A stretch of 26,118 nucleotides of DNA from positions 1 through 26,118 of the forward strand of contig CAIUGQ010000194.1 of NCBI GenBank assembly GCA_903898725.1, given 5' to 3'. The position numbers were made by a program, and so were the translations under genes. Positions 1-7,236 of the stretch are shown here, in pieces. Source of the stretch: an uncultured Burkholderiales bacterium (GTDB taxonomy: Bacteria; Pseudomonadota; Gammaproteobacteria; Burkholderiales; Burkholderiaceae_E). The notes beneath the pieces were generated by a model that was not told the origin of the DNA, did no database searches, and worked only from the letters and a program-made list of their open reading frames with translations. The first letter of the stretch is position 1. Each line of letters opens with the position of its first letter.

Positions 1-36
1 CCTGCCGCACCCGCCGCACCCGCCGCACCCGCCGCT
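1..36 (+). repeat. 9-nt tandem repeat encoding (Pro-Ala-Ala)n
   Basis: The unit GCCGCACCC is repeated about four times, the last copy imperfect, inside the porin reading frame. It encodes a PAA-rich linker, probably between the signal peptide or coiled coil and the barrel. It is likely to vary in copy number between strains by slippage. Confidence 0.7.
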
Positions 37-1200
37 TCCGCCGGCTCCGCCGAGCGCGGTGCCGCCGCCGAGGCCACGCTGCGCGAGCGTCTGGAGGCGC
101 GCGCTCGAACGCTGCCCGGCGGCTCGCGCTATCTCGTTGGCGCGACCCTGCAGGTCGACGCGATCGCCGCACGGCGGCGGCAGGACGGCGACGAGCAGGA
201 CACGCTGCTCGTCTCGTCCACGCCCTTCGACGACGCGCCCGCCGTGCAGCGTGTCTCGATCCGCAGCTCGCAGCTCGACTGGGTCTCGCGCACGCCGATC
301 GACGAGGGTCCGTTCCTGTGGACACGCCTGCAGGCGAACCTCTTCGGGCCGGACGGCTCGACGCGCCCCCAGCTCACGCAGGCCTGGGTCCGCGTGGGCG
401 ACGCGCTGCTGGTCGGCAAGACCTATTCGACCTTCATGGACGATGCGGTGCTGCCCACCACGCTGGACTACAACGGCCCGAGCGGCGTGAGCTTCGTGCG
501 CCAATGGCTCGCCCGCGTCTCGCTGCCGCTGGGCGGTCCGCTGCGTGTCGAGGCCGCCGTAGAGGAGGCGCAGGCCGATGCGCATGCCGAGGCCGGCGGC
601 CTGCTGCGCGTGCGGACCTCGGCCGCGCGGCCCGACCTCGCCGCCCGCCTGAGGCTCGAGGGCGAGCGTGCGCATGCGCAGCTCGCGGTGCTGTCGCGCC
701 GCATCGACGTCGACGTCGAGGGCGGCGCCGCCGGCGCGCCCGTCGCGAGCGCGAGCCGGCGGGTCACCGGGCAGGGCGTGTCGCTGTCGGCCAGCGTGCC
801 CGCGGTCGGCGAGGACACGCTGTCGGCCCAGTGGGTGCGCGGCGAGGGCATCGGCCGCTACTTCAACGACGGTGTGTCGACGATCGGCGCCGCGATCGGC
901 ACCGACCTGCGCGTGATGCCGATCACCCTGTCGGGCACCACGCTCTACTACCGGCGCGCCTGGGCGAGCGAGCTTGCGAGCACTTTCGGCGCGAGCCGGC
1001 TGCAGGTCGCCGGCGATGCGTCGCTGCGCCCCCCGCAGGCCCTGCGCACGCTGACCTACGCGAGCGCGAACCTCGTCTGGCGGATCGCACCGACGCTGTT
1101 CGCCGGCGGCGAGCTGCAGTGGGGCGAGGCGGTGGCCGAGGGCGGCGCGCGTGCCACCACGCTGCGGGGGCAGCTCAGCCTGCGCTGGATCCTGCTCTGA
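1..1200 (+). CDS. DcaP-like outer-membrane porin (5' end outside window)
   Basis: The reading frame is open from base 1 to the TGA at 1198-1200, so the start and any signal peptide lie upstream of the window. The visible part begins with Pro-Ala-Ala repeats encoded by a 9-nt tandem repeat. A short charged helical stretch follows, then a long region of alternating hydrophobic and polar residues typical of a beta-barrel. The segment around 418-520, reading GKTYSTFMDDAVLPTTLDYNGP and then FVRQW, matches my memory of the DcaP-like trimeric porins, which have an N-terminal periplasmic coiled coil before the barrel and pass small organic anions across the outer membrane. The protein ends in RWILL rather than the usual terminal aromatic residue. 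Family assignment is by motif recall, and substrate is unknown. Confidence 0.72.
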   Translation, partial: PAAPAAPAAPAASAGSAERGAAAEATLRERLEARARTLPGGSRYLVGATLQVDAIAARRRQDGDEQDTLLVSSTPFDDAPAVQRVSIRSSQLDWVSRTPIDEGPFLWTRLQANLFGPDGSTRPQLTQAWVRVGDALLVGKTYSTFMDDAVLPTTLDYNGPSGVSFVRQWLARVSLPLGGPLRVEAAVEEAQADAHAEAGGLLRVRTSAARPDLAARLRLEGERAHAQLAVLSRRIDVDVEGGAAGAPVASASRRVTGQGVSLSASVPAVGEDTLSAQWVRGEGIGRYFNDGVSTIGAAIGTDLRVMPITLSGTTLYYRRAWASELASTFGASRLQVAGDASLRPPQALRTLTYASANLVWRIAPTLFAGGELQWGEAVAEGGARATTLRGQLSLRWILL

Positions 1201-1223
1201 GCGGGTGCGACGTGGCGGCGGGC

Positions 1224-1238
1224 TAGAATCCGCTCATG
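1224..1238 (+). promoter_or_regulatory. -10 box directly before the ATG (leaderless promoter)
   Basis: TAGAAT at 1224-1229 is followed by six bases and then ATG at 1236. Transcription starting about seven bases after the hexamer would begin at the A of the start codon, giving a leaderless mRNA. No Shine-Dalgarno sequence is visible upstream of the ATG. The -35 region is not recognisable. Confidence 0.55.
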
Positions 1239-2915
1239 GCGCGCATCATTCCCGACGGCTGGCGCGAGCTCGCCGGCAGCGAGTCCACGGCCGCGGCGCT
1301 GCCCGCCTCCGCGCAGCGGCACCGCGAGACGCTCGAGCTGTTCGCGCGCGGCCTGCCCGACGACTACACCGTCTACCACGCGGTCCACTGGACCACCGTC
1401 GAGCGCGGCTTCTCGGTCTACGGCGAGATCGACTTCGTCGTCGTGAACCGCCATGGCGACGTGCTGCTCGTCGAGCAGAAGACCGGTTTTCTCGAGGAAG
1501 GCGGCGAGGGGCTCCTCAAGCGCGAGCGCGGCCGCATCCGCAACGTGCCGGTGCAGATCGCGCGCACGGTCACGACGCTGCGCGACAAGCTCGCGCGCCG
1601 ACCCGGCTGCGAAGCGCTCCGCATCGAATACCTGCTCTACTGCCCCGACTACACCGTGCGCCGCGTCGAGACCGCCGGGCTGTCGGCCGATCGTCTGGTC
1701 GACGCCTCGCGGCGCGACCGGCTCGTGCCGGTGATCCGCGAGGTGCTGCCGCCGGGGCGCGTCGGTCCGTCGGGTGCGAACGCACCGGCCTGGCAGCAGG
1801 TCGATCGCTTCTTTCGCGACGTGATCGAGCTCGAGACCGACGTCAACGCGCTCGTCGGCCAGGCGCAGGCGCTGGTCACGCGGATCTCCGGCGGCCTCGC
1901 GCACTGGGCGCGCCAGCTCGAGTTCACGCCCTTCCGGCTGCACGTCGACGGCACCGCCGGCTCCGGCAAGACGCAGCTCGCGCTCGCCGAGCACCGCGAT
2001 GCGATCGCCCGCGGCGCGCGGCCGCTGTACGTCTGCTACAACCGCCCGCTGGCCGACCACTTCGCGGCGATCGTGCCGCCGGGCGGCGAGGTCTGCACCT
2101 TCCACACGCTGTGCCAGCGGATGCTGCGCGACGCCGGCCGCTCGGTCGACCTGTCGGCACCCGACGGCTTCGAGCGGCTCGAGCGCGAGGCCGCGCAGGT
2201 GGCGGTCGATGCGCGCTGGCGCTTCGACACCGTGGTCGTCGACGAGGGCCAGGACTTCCCGGCGGCCTGGCGCGACCAGGTGCTGCGCCACGCCAAGCCC
2301 GAGGCGCGCGTGATCTGGCTCGAGGATGCGATGCAGGCGCTCTACCAGCGCGAGCCCGCGCCGCTGCCCGGCTGGGTGACCCTGCATGCGCGCGCCAACT
2401 ACCGCAGCCCGCGCGACGTGGTGAAGCTGCTGGCGGCGATCCTGCCGCCCGAGGTCGAGATCGAGGCCGCAGGCCCGTTCGCCGGCACCGGGCTGGAGCT
2501 GATCGAGTACGAGGACACCGAGGGGCTGATGGCCGGCACGAAGGAGGCGATCCGCAAGTGCCTCTCGGAGGGGTTCCGCCGCCACGACATCGCGGTGATC
2601 AGCTTCCGCGGCCGCGACGGGTCCGCGCTGCTCGGGCTCGATGCGCTCGGGCCGCACCCGATCCGCCGCTTCACCGGCCGCTACGACCTGCTCGCGCAGC
2701 CGGTGTTCACCGAGGGCGAGCTGCTGGTCGAGTCGGTCTACCGCTTCAAGGGCCAGGCCGCCCCGGCGGTGGTGCTGAGCGAGGTCGACTTCGAGACGCT
2801 CGATGCGCGCACGGTGCGCAAGCTGTTCGTCGGCGCGACCCGCGCGACGATGAAGCTGGCGATCGTGGCGAGCGCGCGCTCGGCGAAGGTGCTGCGGGCG
2901 GCGCTCGGCGTCTAG
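1236..2915 (+). CDS. NERD-like nuclease fused to SF1 (UvrD-type) helicase
   Basis: 559 aa. The N-terminal part (about residues 45-100) has the layout of a NERD/PD-(D/E)XK nuclease: D66 in GEIDFVVV and E80-x-K82 in LLVEQKTG. The helicase core follows, with motif I GTAGSGKT at 239-246, motif II DEGQD at 336-340, a motif III-like IWLEDAMQALYQ at 360-371, a motif V-like VYRFKGQAAPAVVLSE from 501, and motif VI LFVGATRAT at 530-538. The protein is therefore a DNA translocase or helicase with a likely nuclease activity, acting in the cytoplasm in repair, recombination or foreign-DNA defence. No R-M, CRISPR or toxin gene lies beside it, so a defence role is only a possibility. The start is supported by a -10 box exactly where a leaderless transcript would need it. 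Confidence 0.85.
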   Translation: MARIIPDGWRELAGSESTAAALPASAQRHRETLELFARGLPDDYTVYHAVHWTTVERGFSVYGEIDFVVVNRHGDVLLVEQKTGFLEEGGEGLLKRERGRIRNVPVQIARTVTTLRDKLARRPGCEALRIEYLLYCPDYTVRRVETAGLSADRLVDASRRDRLVPVIREVLPPGRVGPSGANAPAWQQVDRFFRDVIELETDVNALVGQAQALVTRISGGLAHWARQLEFTPFRLHVDGTAGSGKTQLALAEHRDAIARGARPLYVCYNRPLADHFAAIVPPGGEVCTFHTLCQRMLRDAGRSVDLSAPDGFERLEREAAQVAVDARWRFDTVVVDEGQDFPAAWRDQVLRHAKPEARVIWLEDAMQALYQREPAPLPGWVTLHARANYRSPRDVVKLLAAILPPEVEIEAAGPFAGTGLELIEYEDTEGLMAGTKEAIRKCLSEGFRRHDIAVISFRGRDGSALLGLDALGPHPIRRFTGRYDLLAQPVFTEGELLVESVYRFKGQAAPAVVLSEVDFETLDARTVRKLFVGATRATMKLAIVASARSAKVLRAALGV

Positions 2916-2935
2916 GGCCGCCCGCGGGCGCGGCC
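2916..2935. terminator. GC-rich hairpin between convergent genes
   Basis: A perfect 6-bp stem (GGCCGC / GCGGCC) with an 8-nt loop fills almost the whole 21-nt gap between the stops of the helicase (2915) and the minus-strand gene (2937). There is no T-tract on either strand, so it is at best a weak bidirectional terminator or a roadblock between converging polymerases. Confidence 0.35.
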
Positions 2936-2936
2936 T

Positions 2937-3311
2937 TCACCAGCGTCCGACGGGCTCCCCGCGCCGGTCGCCGCGCAGCCAGGCGACGCGCCGCCTGGGG
3001 TCCCATTCGAGCCAGTCGCAGGCCACGGTGGGGCCGCCCGCGGTCGTGTCGACGACGCAGACGTCCTTCCACTCGAGGCGCTTGTTGACCCATTGCAGGG
3101 GCTCGATGCCGAGCGCCTGCCAGCCCTCGACCAGCGCGCGCGCGCTGGCCGGATCGAGCGCGCCGTCGCGCAGCAGTCGCCCGTCGTGCCACATGCGCCG
3201 GCCGATCAGCGGACGGTGGTCCGCCAGGCACTGCGCGAAGCCGCCCGGATACTTCTCCTCGATGACATGCACCGGCACGAGCACGTCGATGAATTCGAGG
3301 CGGACGGCCAC
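2937..3311 (-). CDS. Conserved hypothetical protein, 124 aa
   Basis: I do not recognise a named function. The protein is small, soluble and rich in Trp and charged residues. It has a hydrophobic start (VAVRLEFIDVLVPVHVI), a KYPGGFAQCLADH segment, and a C-terminal half with WKDVCVVD and CDWLEWD. It resembles an uncharacterised family of short proteins I recall from Burkholderia and Ralstonia, but this is memory and not a search. The GTG at 3311 is chosen because a GGAGG lies at 3322-3326, about 10 nt upstream, and because the start falls 5 nt after the stop of the preceding transporter gene. Translation is therefore probably linked to that gene. No transmembrane segment or signal peptide is seen. 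Confidence 0.6.
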   Translation of the reverse strand: MAVRLEFIDVLVPVHVIEEKYPGGFAQCLADHRPLIGRRMWHDGRLLRDGALDPASARALVEGWQALGIEPLQWVNKRLEWKDVCVVDTTAGGPTVACDWLEWDPRRRVAWLRGDRRGEPVGRW

Positions 3312-3316
3312 GACGC

Positions 3317-4492
3317 TCAGGCCTCCGGGGGCGTCCGCAGGTGGCCGGGCCGCTCGTCCATCCAGGCACCGAGCAGCGTGTACGTGACCGCCAGCACCAC
3401 CGGGCCGATGAAGATGCCGACCAGGCCGAAGGCGATCAGGCCGCCGACCACGCCGACGAAGATCAGCAGGATCGGCAGGTTCGCGCCCTTCTTGATGAGC
3501 CAGGGGCGCAGGAAGTTGTCCATCGTCCCGACGAAGACCGTCCAGATCGCCAGCACGATCGCCCAGACGGTGTCGCCGCTCCAGAAGAGCCAGATCACCG
3601 CGGGCAGCAGCACCGGGATCACGCCGATCTGCGCGATCGCGAGCAGGAACATCAGCGCGGCGAGCAGCGTCACCGCGGGCACGCCGACCACCGCCAGCCC
3701 GATGGCCCCCAGCAGCGACTGCGCGACCGCGGTCACCACGACGCCGAGCGCCACGCCGCGGATGGAGGCGGCCGCCAGCAGCGCGGTGGTCTCGCCGCGG
3801 TGTCCGGCCAGCCGACGCGAGAAGCGCAGCACCGCGCTGCCCGCGGTCTCGCCGGTGGCATAGAGGATCGCGGAGACCGCGACGGTCATCAGCAGCTGCA
3901 GGCCGACCGCGCCGATCACGCCGGCCTCGCGCAGCACCCGCGAGGCGACGGTGCCGGCGTAGGGCGCGACCTTGGCGATCAGCGGCTCGACGCCGCTCGC
4001 GGCGAGCTCGCGCCAGTACGCGGCCGCGCGCGCGCCCACGATGGGCACGCTCGCGAGCCACGACGGCGGCTCGCCGAACCGGAACGTCGATGCCGCCTTG
4101 AACCAGCCGACGAGGGTGTCCGCGTTGTCGACGACGGTGGCGATCGCGAGCGACAGCGGCACGAAGAACAGCAGCAGCAGCGCCGTGGTCATCGCCGCCA
4201 CCGCGAGGCCGCGCCGTCCCCACAGCAGCCGCTGCGCGGCGGTCATCAGCGGCCACGTCGCGATGACGATGGTCGTCGCCCAGATCACGGCCGGGATGAA
4301 CGGCTGCAGCACCCAGAAGCTGCCGGCGATCATCGCGATCAGGAACATGATCGCGAGCACCGTGCGGGTCAGCTCGGGCGCCGACAGCGACAGCTGCACG
4401 GCAGCCGGCGACGGCGCGGCGTGCAGCTCGGCCTCGGCCGCGGTGCGGGCCGGCGAGGGCGCTTCGGGAGGGTGTGCGGTCGGGTCGGTCAT
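3317..4492 (-). CDS. AI-2E family transporter (YdiK/PerM-like)
   Basis: 391 aa multi-pass inner-membrane protein. A polar N-terminal tail of about 45 residues is followed by two close hydrophobic segments (VLAIMFLIAMIAGSFWVL, AVIWATTIVIATWPL), another around FFVPLSLAIATVV, a soluble loop, and a C-terminal block of four to five helices. The GVIPVLLPAVIWLFWSG and MDNFLRPWLIKKGANLPILLIFVGVVGG segments are typical of the AI-2E/TqsA/YdiK family, whose members export signals or metabolites or act in Na+/H+ exchange; substrate here is unknown. The ATG at 4492 is preferred to a GTG at 4537 because the latter lies just upstream of a -10-like TACAGT (4526-4531, minus strand). Confidence 0.85.
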   Translation of the reverse strand: MTDPTAHPPEAPSPARTAAEAELHAAPSPAAVQLSLSAPELTRTVLAIMFLIAMIAGSFWVLQPFIPAVIWATTIVIATWPLMTAAQRLLWGRRGLAVAAMTTALLLLFFVPLSLAIATVVDNADTLVGWFKAASTFRFGEPPSWLASVPIVGARAAAYWRELAASGVEPLIAKVAPYAGTVASRVLREAGVIGAVGLQLLMTVAVSAILYATGETAGSAVLRFSRRLAGHRGETTALLAAASIRGVALGVVVTAVAQSLLGAIGLAVVGVPAVTLLAALMFLLAIAQIGVIPVLLPAVIWLFWSGDTVWAIVLAIWTVFVGTMDNFLRPWLIKKGANLPILLIFVGVVGGLIAFGLVGIFIGPVVLAVTYTLLGAWMDERPGHLRTPPEA

Positions 4493-4611
4493 CGCGGGCC
4501 CGCAGGCCGGTGTCGATCGCGTCTCACTGTACCGCACAACGGCCGCGCTCCCACCGGCCGGGCGCGGCCGGAACGGGTCCGCGCGGCGTGCAGACGGTGC
4601 TCAGCCCGAGC

Positions 4612-5052
4612 TCAGCCGGCTGCGACCCATTGTTCGAGCTGGGCTGCGCTCATCGCACCGCTGACCCGCTTGAGCTCGCGCCCGCCCTGCATCAGCACGA
4701 GCGTCGGGATGCTGCGGATGCCGAATCGGCCTGCCAGCTCGGGTTCGGCGTCGGTGTCGACCTTGGCGAACAGCGCGCGACCCGCGAGCCGCTGCGCGGC
4801 CTGCTCGAACTGCGGCGCCATCGCACGGCAGGGACCGCACCACTTCGCCCAGAAATCGACCACCACCGGCAGATCGTTGCGGACGGTGAACCGGTCCCAG
4901 GCCGCTGTGCTCAGCGCCACGGATGCACCGGTGAACAGCGCGTGTCCGCAGCGCCCGCACACCGGATGCTCGTCGCGACGCGCGCTCGGGATGCGGTTGA
5001 CCGCCTCGCAGTGCGGGCAGACGGCGTTCAGCGAGTCGGGGGTGTCGGGCAT
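4612..5052 (-). CDS. trxC: Thioredoxin 2 (zinc-binding thioredoxin TrxC)
   Basis: 146 aa, cytoplasmic disulfide reductase. Two CxxC pairs near the N-terminus (C12/C15 in VCPHCEAVNRIP and C32/C35 in VCGRC) form the zinc finger that separates TrxC from TrxA. The thioredoxin fold follows, with the active site WCGPC at 71-75 and the cis-proline P116 in SIPTLVL. The length agrees with the family (about 140-150 aa). The ATG at 5052 is preferred to the in-frame GTG at 5064 because GGAG lies 6 nt before it. It stands 88 nt downstream of the benE-like gene on the same strand. In other bacteria trxC is often induced by oxidative stress; no OxyR site could be recognised by eye here. Confidence 0.93.
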   Translation of the reverse strand: MPDTPDSLNAVCPHCEAVNRIPSARRDEHPVCGRCGHALFTGASVALSTAAWDRFTVRNDLPVVVDFWAKWCGPCRAMAPQFEQAAQRLAGRALFAKVDTDAEPELAGRFGIRSIPTLVLMQGGRELKRVSGAMSAAQLEQWVAAG

Positions 5053-5113
5053 CGGGGGCTCCACGAGGACGAAGCCCTGAGATGGGGATTCGAATGCGGG
5101 CCTTCAAGCCGCG

Positions 5114-5133
5114 GACCGCGTCGATACGCGGTC
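5114..5133 (-). terminator. Short hairpin after the benE-like gene
   Basis: A 7-bp inverted repeat (GACCGCG / CGCGGTC) with a 6-nt loop lies 8 nt downstream of the benE-like stop codon on the minus strand. There is no U-tract, so it could be a partial terminator or mRNA 3'-end stabiliser ahead of trxC. Confidence 0.3.
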
Positions 5134-5140
5134 GTGCCGC

Positions 5141-6391
5141 TCACTTCCCCCCGCCCGCCACCGCCGCGAGGTCGCCGCGCTCGATCGCCCAGGACACCGC
5201 GAAGCCGATGACGAGCCCCCAGAATGGCGCGCCGATGCCCGCGATCGGCAGGTCGGCCACGGTCACCAGGAAGGTGGTCAGCGCCCCGATGGGGAAGCGA
5301 TCGCGAAAGGCCGTGGCGAACGCGCCGTGCAGCACGCGCAGCATCGCCAGGCCCGCGAGCGTCGCGATGAAGGCCTTGGGCAGCGCGAGCATCACGGCGG
5401 TGACGCCGGCCGACAGGAGGCCGAAGGCGAGGGCGAGCACGCCGACCGCGATCGCGCCGGTGTAGTGGCGCGAGCGCTCGCCCGACGAGGCGACCAGCGC
5501 GTTGGTCGGCCCGGTCAGGCAGGAGGACACCGCCCCCACGAACGCGACCGCGATCGAGGCCAGCCCGCAGGCCAGCGTCACCACGTTGACCGGCGGCTCG
5601 TGGCCGGCGGCCTTGAGGACGGCGAAGCCCTGGCCGTTCTGCACGACCAGCACCGTGATCGCCAGCGGCACGACCAGCTCGAGCATGACCGGCCACGAGA
5701 ACGCGGGCATGAAGAACGACGGCGGCACGAACGCGAGGCCGGCACCGGCCGGCCACTGCACGCGCCCGTCGATGGCGACCGCGACGGCGCCGACCAGCAG
5801 CGTGCCGATCATCGGCGGCACCAGGCGGGCGAGCCCGGGGCGGGCGGTCAGCGCGATGAACGCCAGCACCATCGGGCCGGCGATCGCGAGGTCCTGGTGG
5901 ACCGCGCGGACGAGGTCGAGGCCGAAGCGCAGGAACACGCCGGCGACCATCGCCATCACCAGCGGCATCGGCACCGCTGCCATGCCGCGCCGCACCCAGC
6001 CCGACAGGCCGAGCACGGCCAGCAGCACACCGGTCACCACGAAGGCGCCGAGCACCTCGGCATGGCTGGCATGGCCGAGCGCCGGCCCGACGAGCACCGT
6101 GCCCGGGATCGTCCAGAAGAACACCAGCGGCGTGCGATACCGCCAGGACAGCGCGATCGTCAGCAGCCCGTTGACGAAGAACACGCCGAACAGCCAGGAC
6201 GCGAGCTCGGCGGCGCCGAGTCCGCCGCGCTGGCCGGCGCTGAGGATGACCGCGACCGGGCCCGAGGCGGCGAAGATGAAGCCGATCAGGCCGTTGATGC
6301 CGTAGACCGGGCCGAAGTCGGCGAGCACGCGCGCCGGCGACGGGACCGGGCCGGCGGGGCGTTCGAGGATCGGAGGGGCGGGAGCGGACAT
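5141..6391 (-). CDS. BenE family transporter (benzoate/H+ symporter type)
   Basis: 416 aa integral membrane protein with about 12 hydrophobic segments. The N-terminal half carries GPVYGINGLIGFIFAASGPVAVIL and FFWTIPGTVLVG, and the middle carries VLVVQNGQGFAVLKAAGHEPP and GAVSSCLTGPTNALV, all typical of BenE proteins, which belong to the same broad fold class as nucleobase and sulfate transporters. The family is named after an aromatic-acid/proton symporter, but many members lie away from aromatic catabolic genes, as here, so the substrate is uncertain. The ATG at 6391 is preferred to upstream candidates at 6421 and 6451 because homologues begin shortly before the first helix and because a TATGAT -10 box lies at 6417-6422. 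Confidence 0.88.
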   Translation of the reverse strand: MSAPAPPILERPAGPVPSPARVLADFGPVYGINGLIGFIFAASGPVAVILSAGQRGGLGAAELASWLFGVFFVNGLLTIALSWRYRTPLVFFWTIPGTVLVGPALGHASHAEVLGAFVVTGVLLAVLGLSGWVRRGMAAVPMPLVMAMVAGVFLRFGLDLVRAVHQDLAIAGPMVLAFIALTARPGLARLVPPMIGTLLVGAVAVAIDGRVQWPAGAGLAFVPPSFFMPAFSWPVMLELVVPLAITVLVVQNGQGFAVLKAAGHEPPVNVVTLACGLASIAVAFVGAVSSCLTGPTNALVASSGERSRHYTGAIAVGVLALAFGLLSAGVTAVMLALPKAFIATLAGLAMLRVLHGAFATAFRDRFPIGALTTFLVTVADLPIAGIGAPFWGLVIGFAVSWAIERGDLAAVAGGGK

Positions 6392-6416
6392 CGGCGGCGG
6401 CGGGCGGGGTGGCCGG

Positions 6417-6422
6417 ATCATA
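6417..6422 (-). promoter_or_regulatory. -10 box for the benE-like gene
   Basis: TATGAT on the minus strand (ATCATA on the plus strand) is one mismatch from TATAAT. It would place the transcript start about 19 nt before the ATG at 6391. No convincing -35 hexamer is seen. Confidence 0.4.
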
Positions 6423-6518
6423 CGGGCCGCGGCCGGGTGTCGCCCGCGCACGGGGCTGCGACCCGGAACGGGCGCCGCCGCCGCACCCGGGCGGGGCCGT
6501 CGACCCGCAGCGTTCGTC

Positions 6519-7226
6519 TCAGGCCGCCAGCCGCCCGTCGACGAGCTCGATCACCCGGTCGCAGCGGTCGGCGATCCGCGGGTCGTGGGTGACGATCAGG
6601 AAGGCGGTGCCCGAGTCGCGGTTGAAGCGGCGCATCAGCTCGAACGCCGCGGTCGACGACGCGGTGTCGAGGTTGCCGGTGGGCTCGTCGGCGAGCACCA
6701 GCGGCGGATCGTGCATCAGCGAGCGGGCGATCGCGACCCGCTGCTGCATGCCGCCCGAGAGCTGCGAGGGCTTGCGGTGCATCGCGTCGGCCAGGCCGAC
6801 CGCCTCGAGCAGCGAGGCGGCGCGTGCGCGGGCCGCCGCATCGATGCGGCCGTCGCGGATCAGCGCAGGCATCGCGACGTTCTCGAGCGCGTCGAAGGCC
6901 GGCAGCAGGTGGTGGAACTGGAAGACGAAGCCGAGCGTGTCGAGCCGGGCGCGCGTCAGCGCATCGTCGTCCAGCGTGTCGATGCGGCGGCCCTGCAGCC
7001 GGTACTCGCCCGAGGTCGGACGCTCCAGCAGCCCGATGAGCGTCAGCAGCGTGCTCTTGCCCGACCCCGAGGGGCCGATCATCGCCGCGAACTCGCCGCG
7101 CCGGAGCACGAGGTCGATGCCGTGCAGCACTTCGACCTCGATGGGCGTGCCGATGTCGTACGACTTGCGCACGCCGCTCAGCGCGACCACCGGCGCATCG
7201 GTCGAAGCGGGCGCCGCCGCGCTCAC
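6519..7226 (-). CDS. ABC transporter ATP-binding protein (LolD/MacB-type)
   Basis: 235 aa. All ABC ATPase motifs are intact: Walker A GPSGSGKST at 51-59, Q-loop Q103, signature LSGGMQQR at 156-163, Walker B LVLADE at 176-181 and switch H214. The motif order and length match the LolD/MacB branch, which energises FtsX-type permeases. The chosen start is the GTG at 7226, 10 nt after the permease stop. An open frame continues upstream to 7388 but would overlap the permease heavily and is high-GC readthrough. It is the last gene of a three-gene operon (adaptor, permease, ATPase). The set probably exports a compound or lipophilic molecule across the envelope; the substrate is not readable. Confidence 0.92.
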   Translation of the reverse strand: MSAAAPASTDAPVVALSGVRKSYDIGTPIEVEVLHGIDLVLRRGEFAAMIGPSGSGKSTLLTLIGLLERPTSGEYRLQGRRIDTLDDDALTRARLDTLGFVFQFHHLLPAFDALENVAMPALIRDGRIDAAARARAASLLEAVGLADAMHRKPSQLSGGMQQRVAIARSLMHDPPLVLADEPTGNLDTASSTAAFELMRRFNRDSGTAFLIVTHDPRIADRCDRVIELVDGRLAA

Positions 7227-7236
7227 GGGCGCGGCC

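Noticed and set aside
1056..2657. 533-codon minus-strand open frame opposite the helicase
   Set aside because: Antisense shadow; the helicase motifs on the plus strand are intact.
1236..2915. Defence island around the nuclease-helicase
   Set aside because: No restriction, toxin, CRISPR, integrase or other defence gene is seen nearby; only the single gene could have such a role.
5080..5105. ATTCGAAT resembling a tRNA T-arm or phage attachment site
   Set aside because: The flanking bases cannot form a T-stem, no cloverleaf is present and no integrase gene is near.
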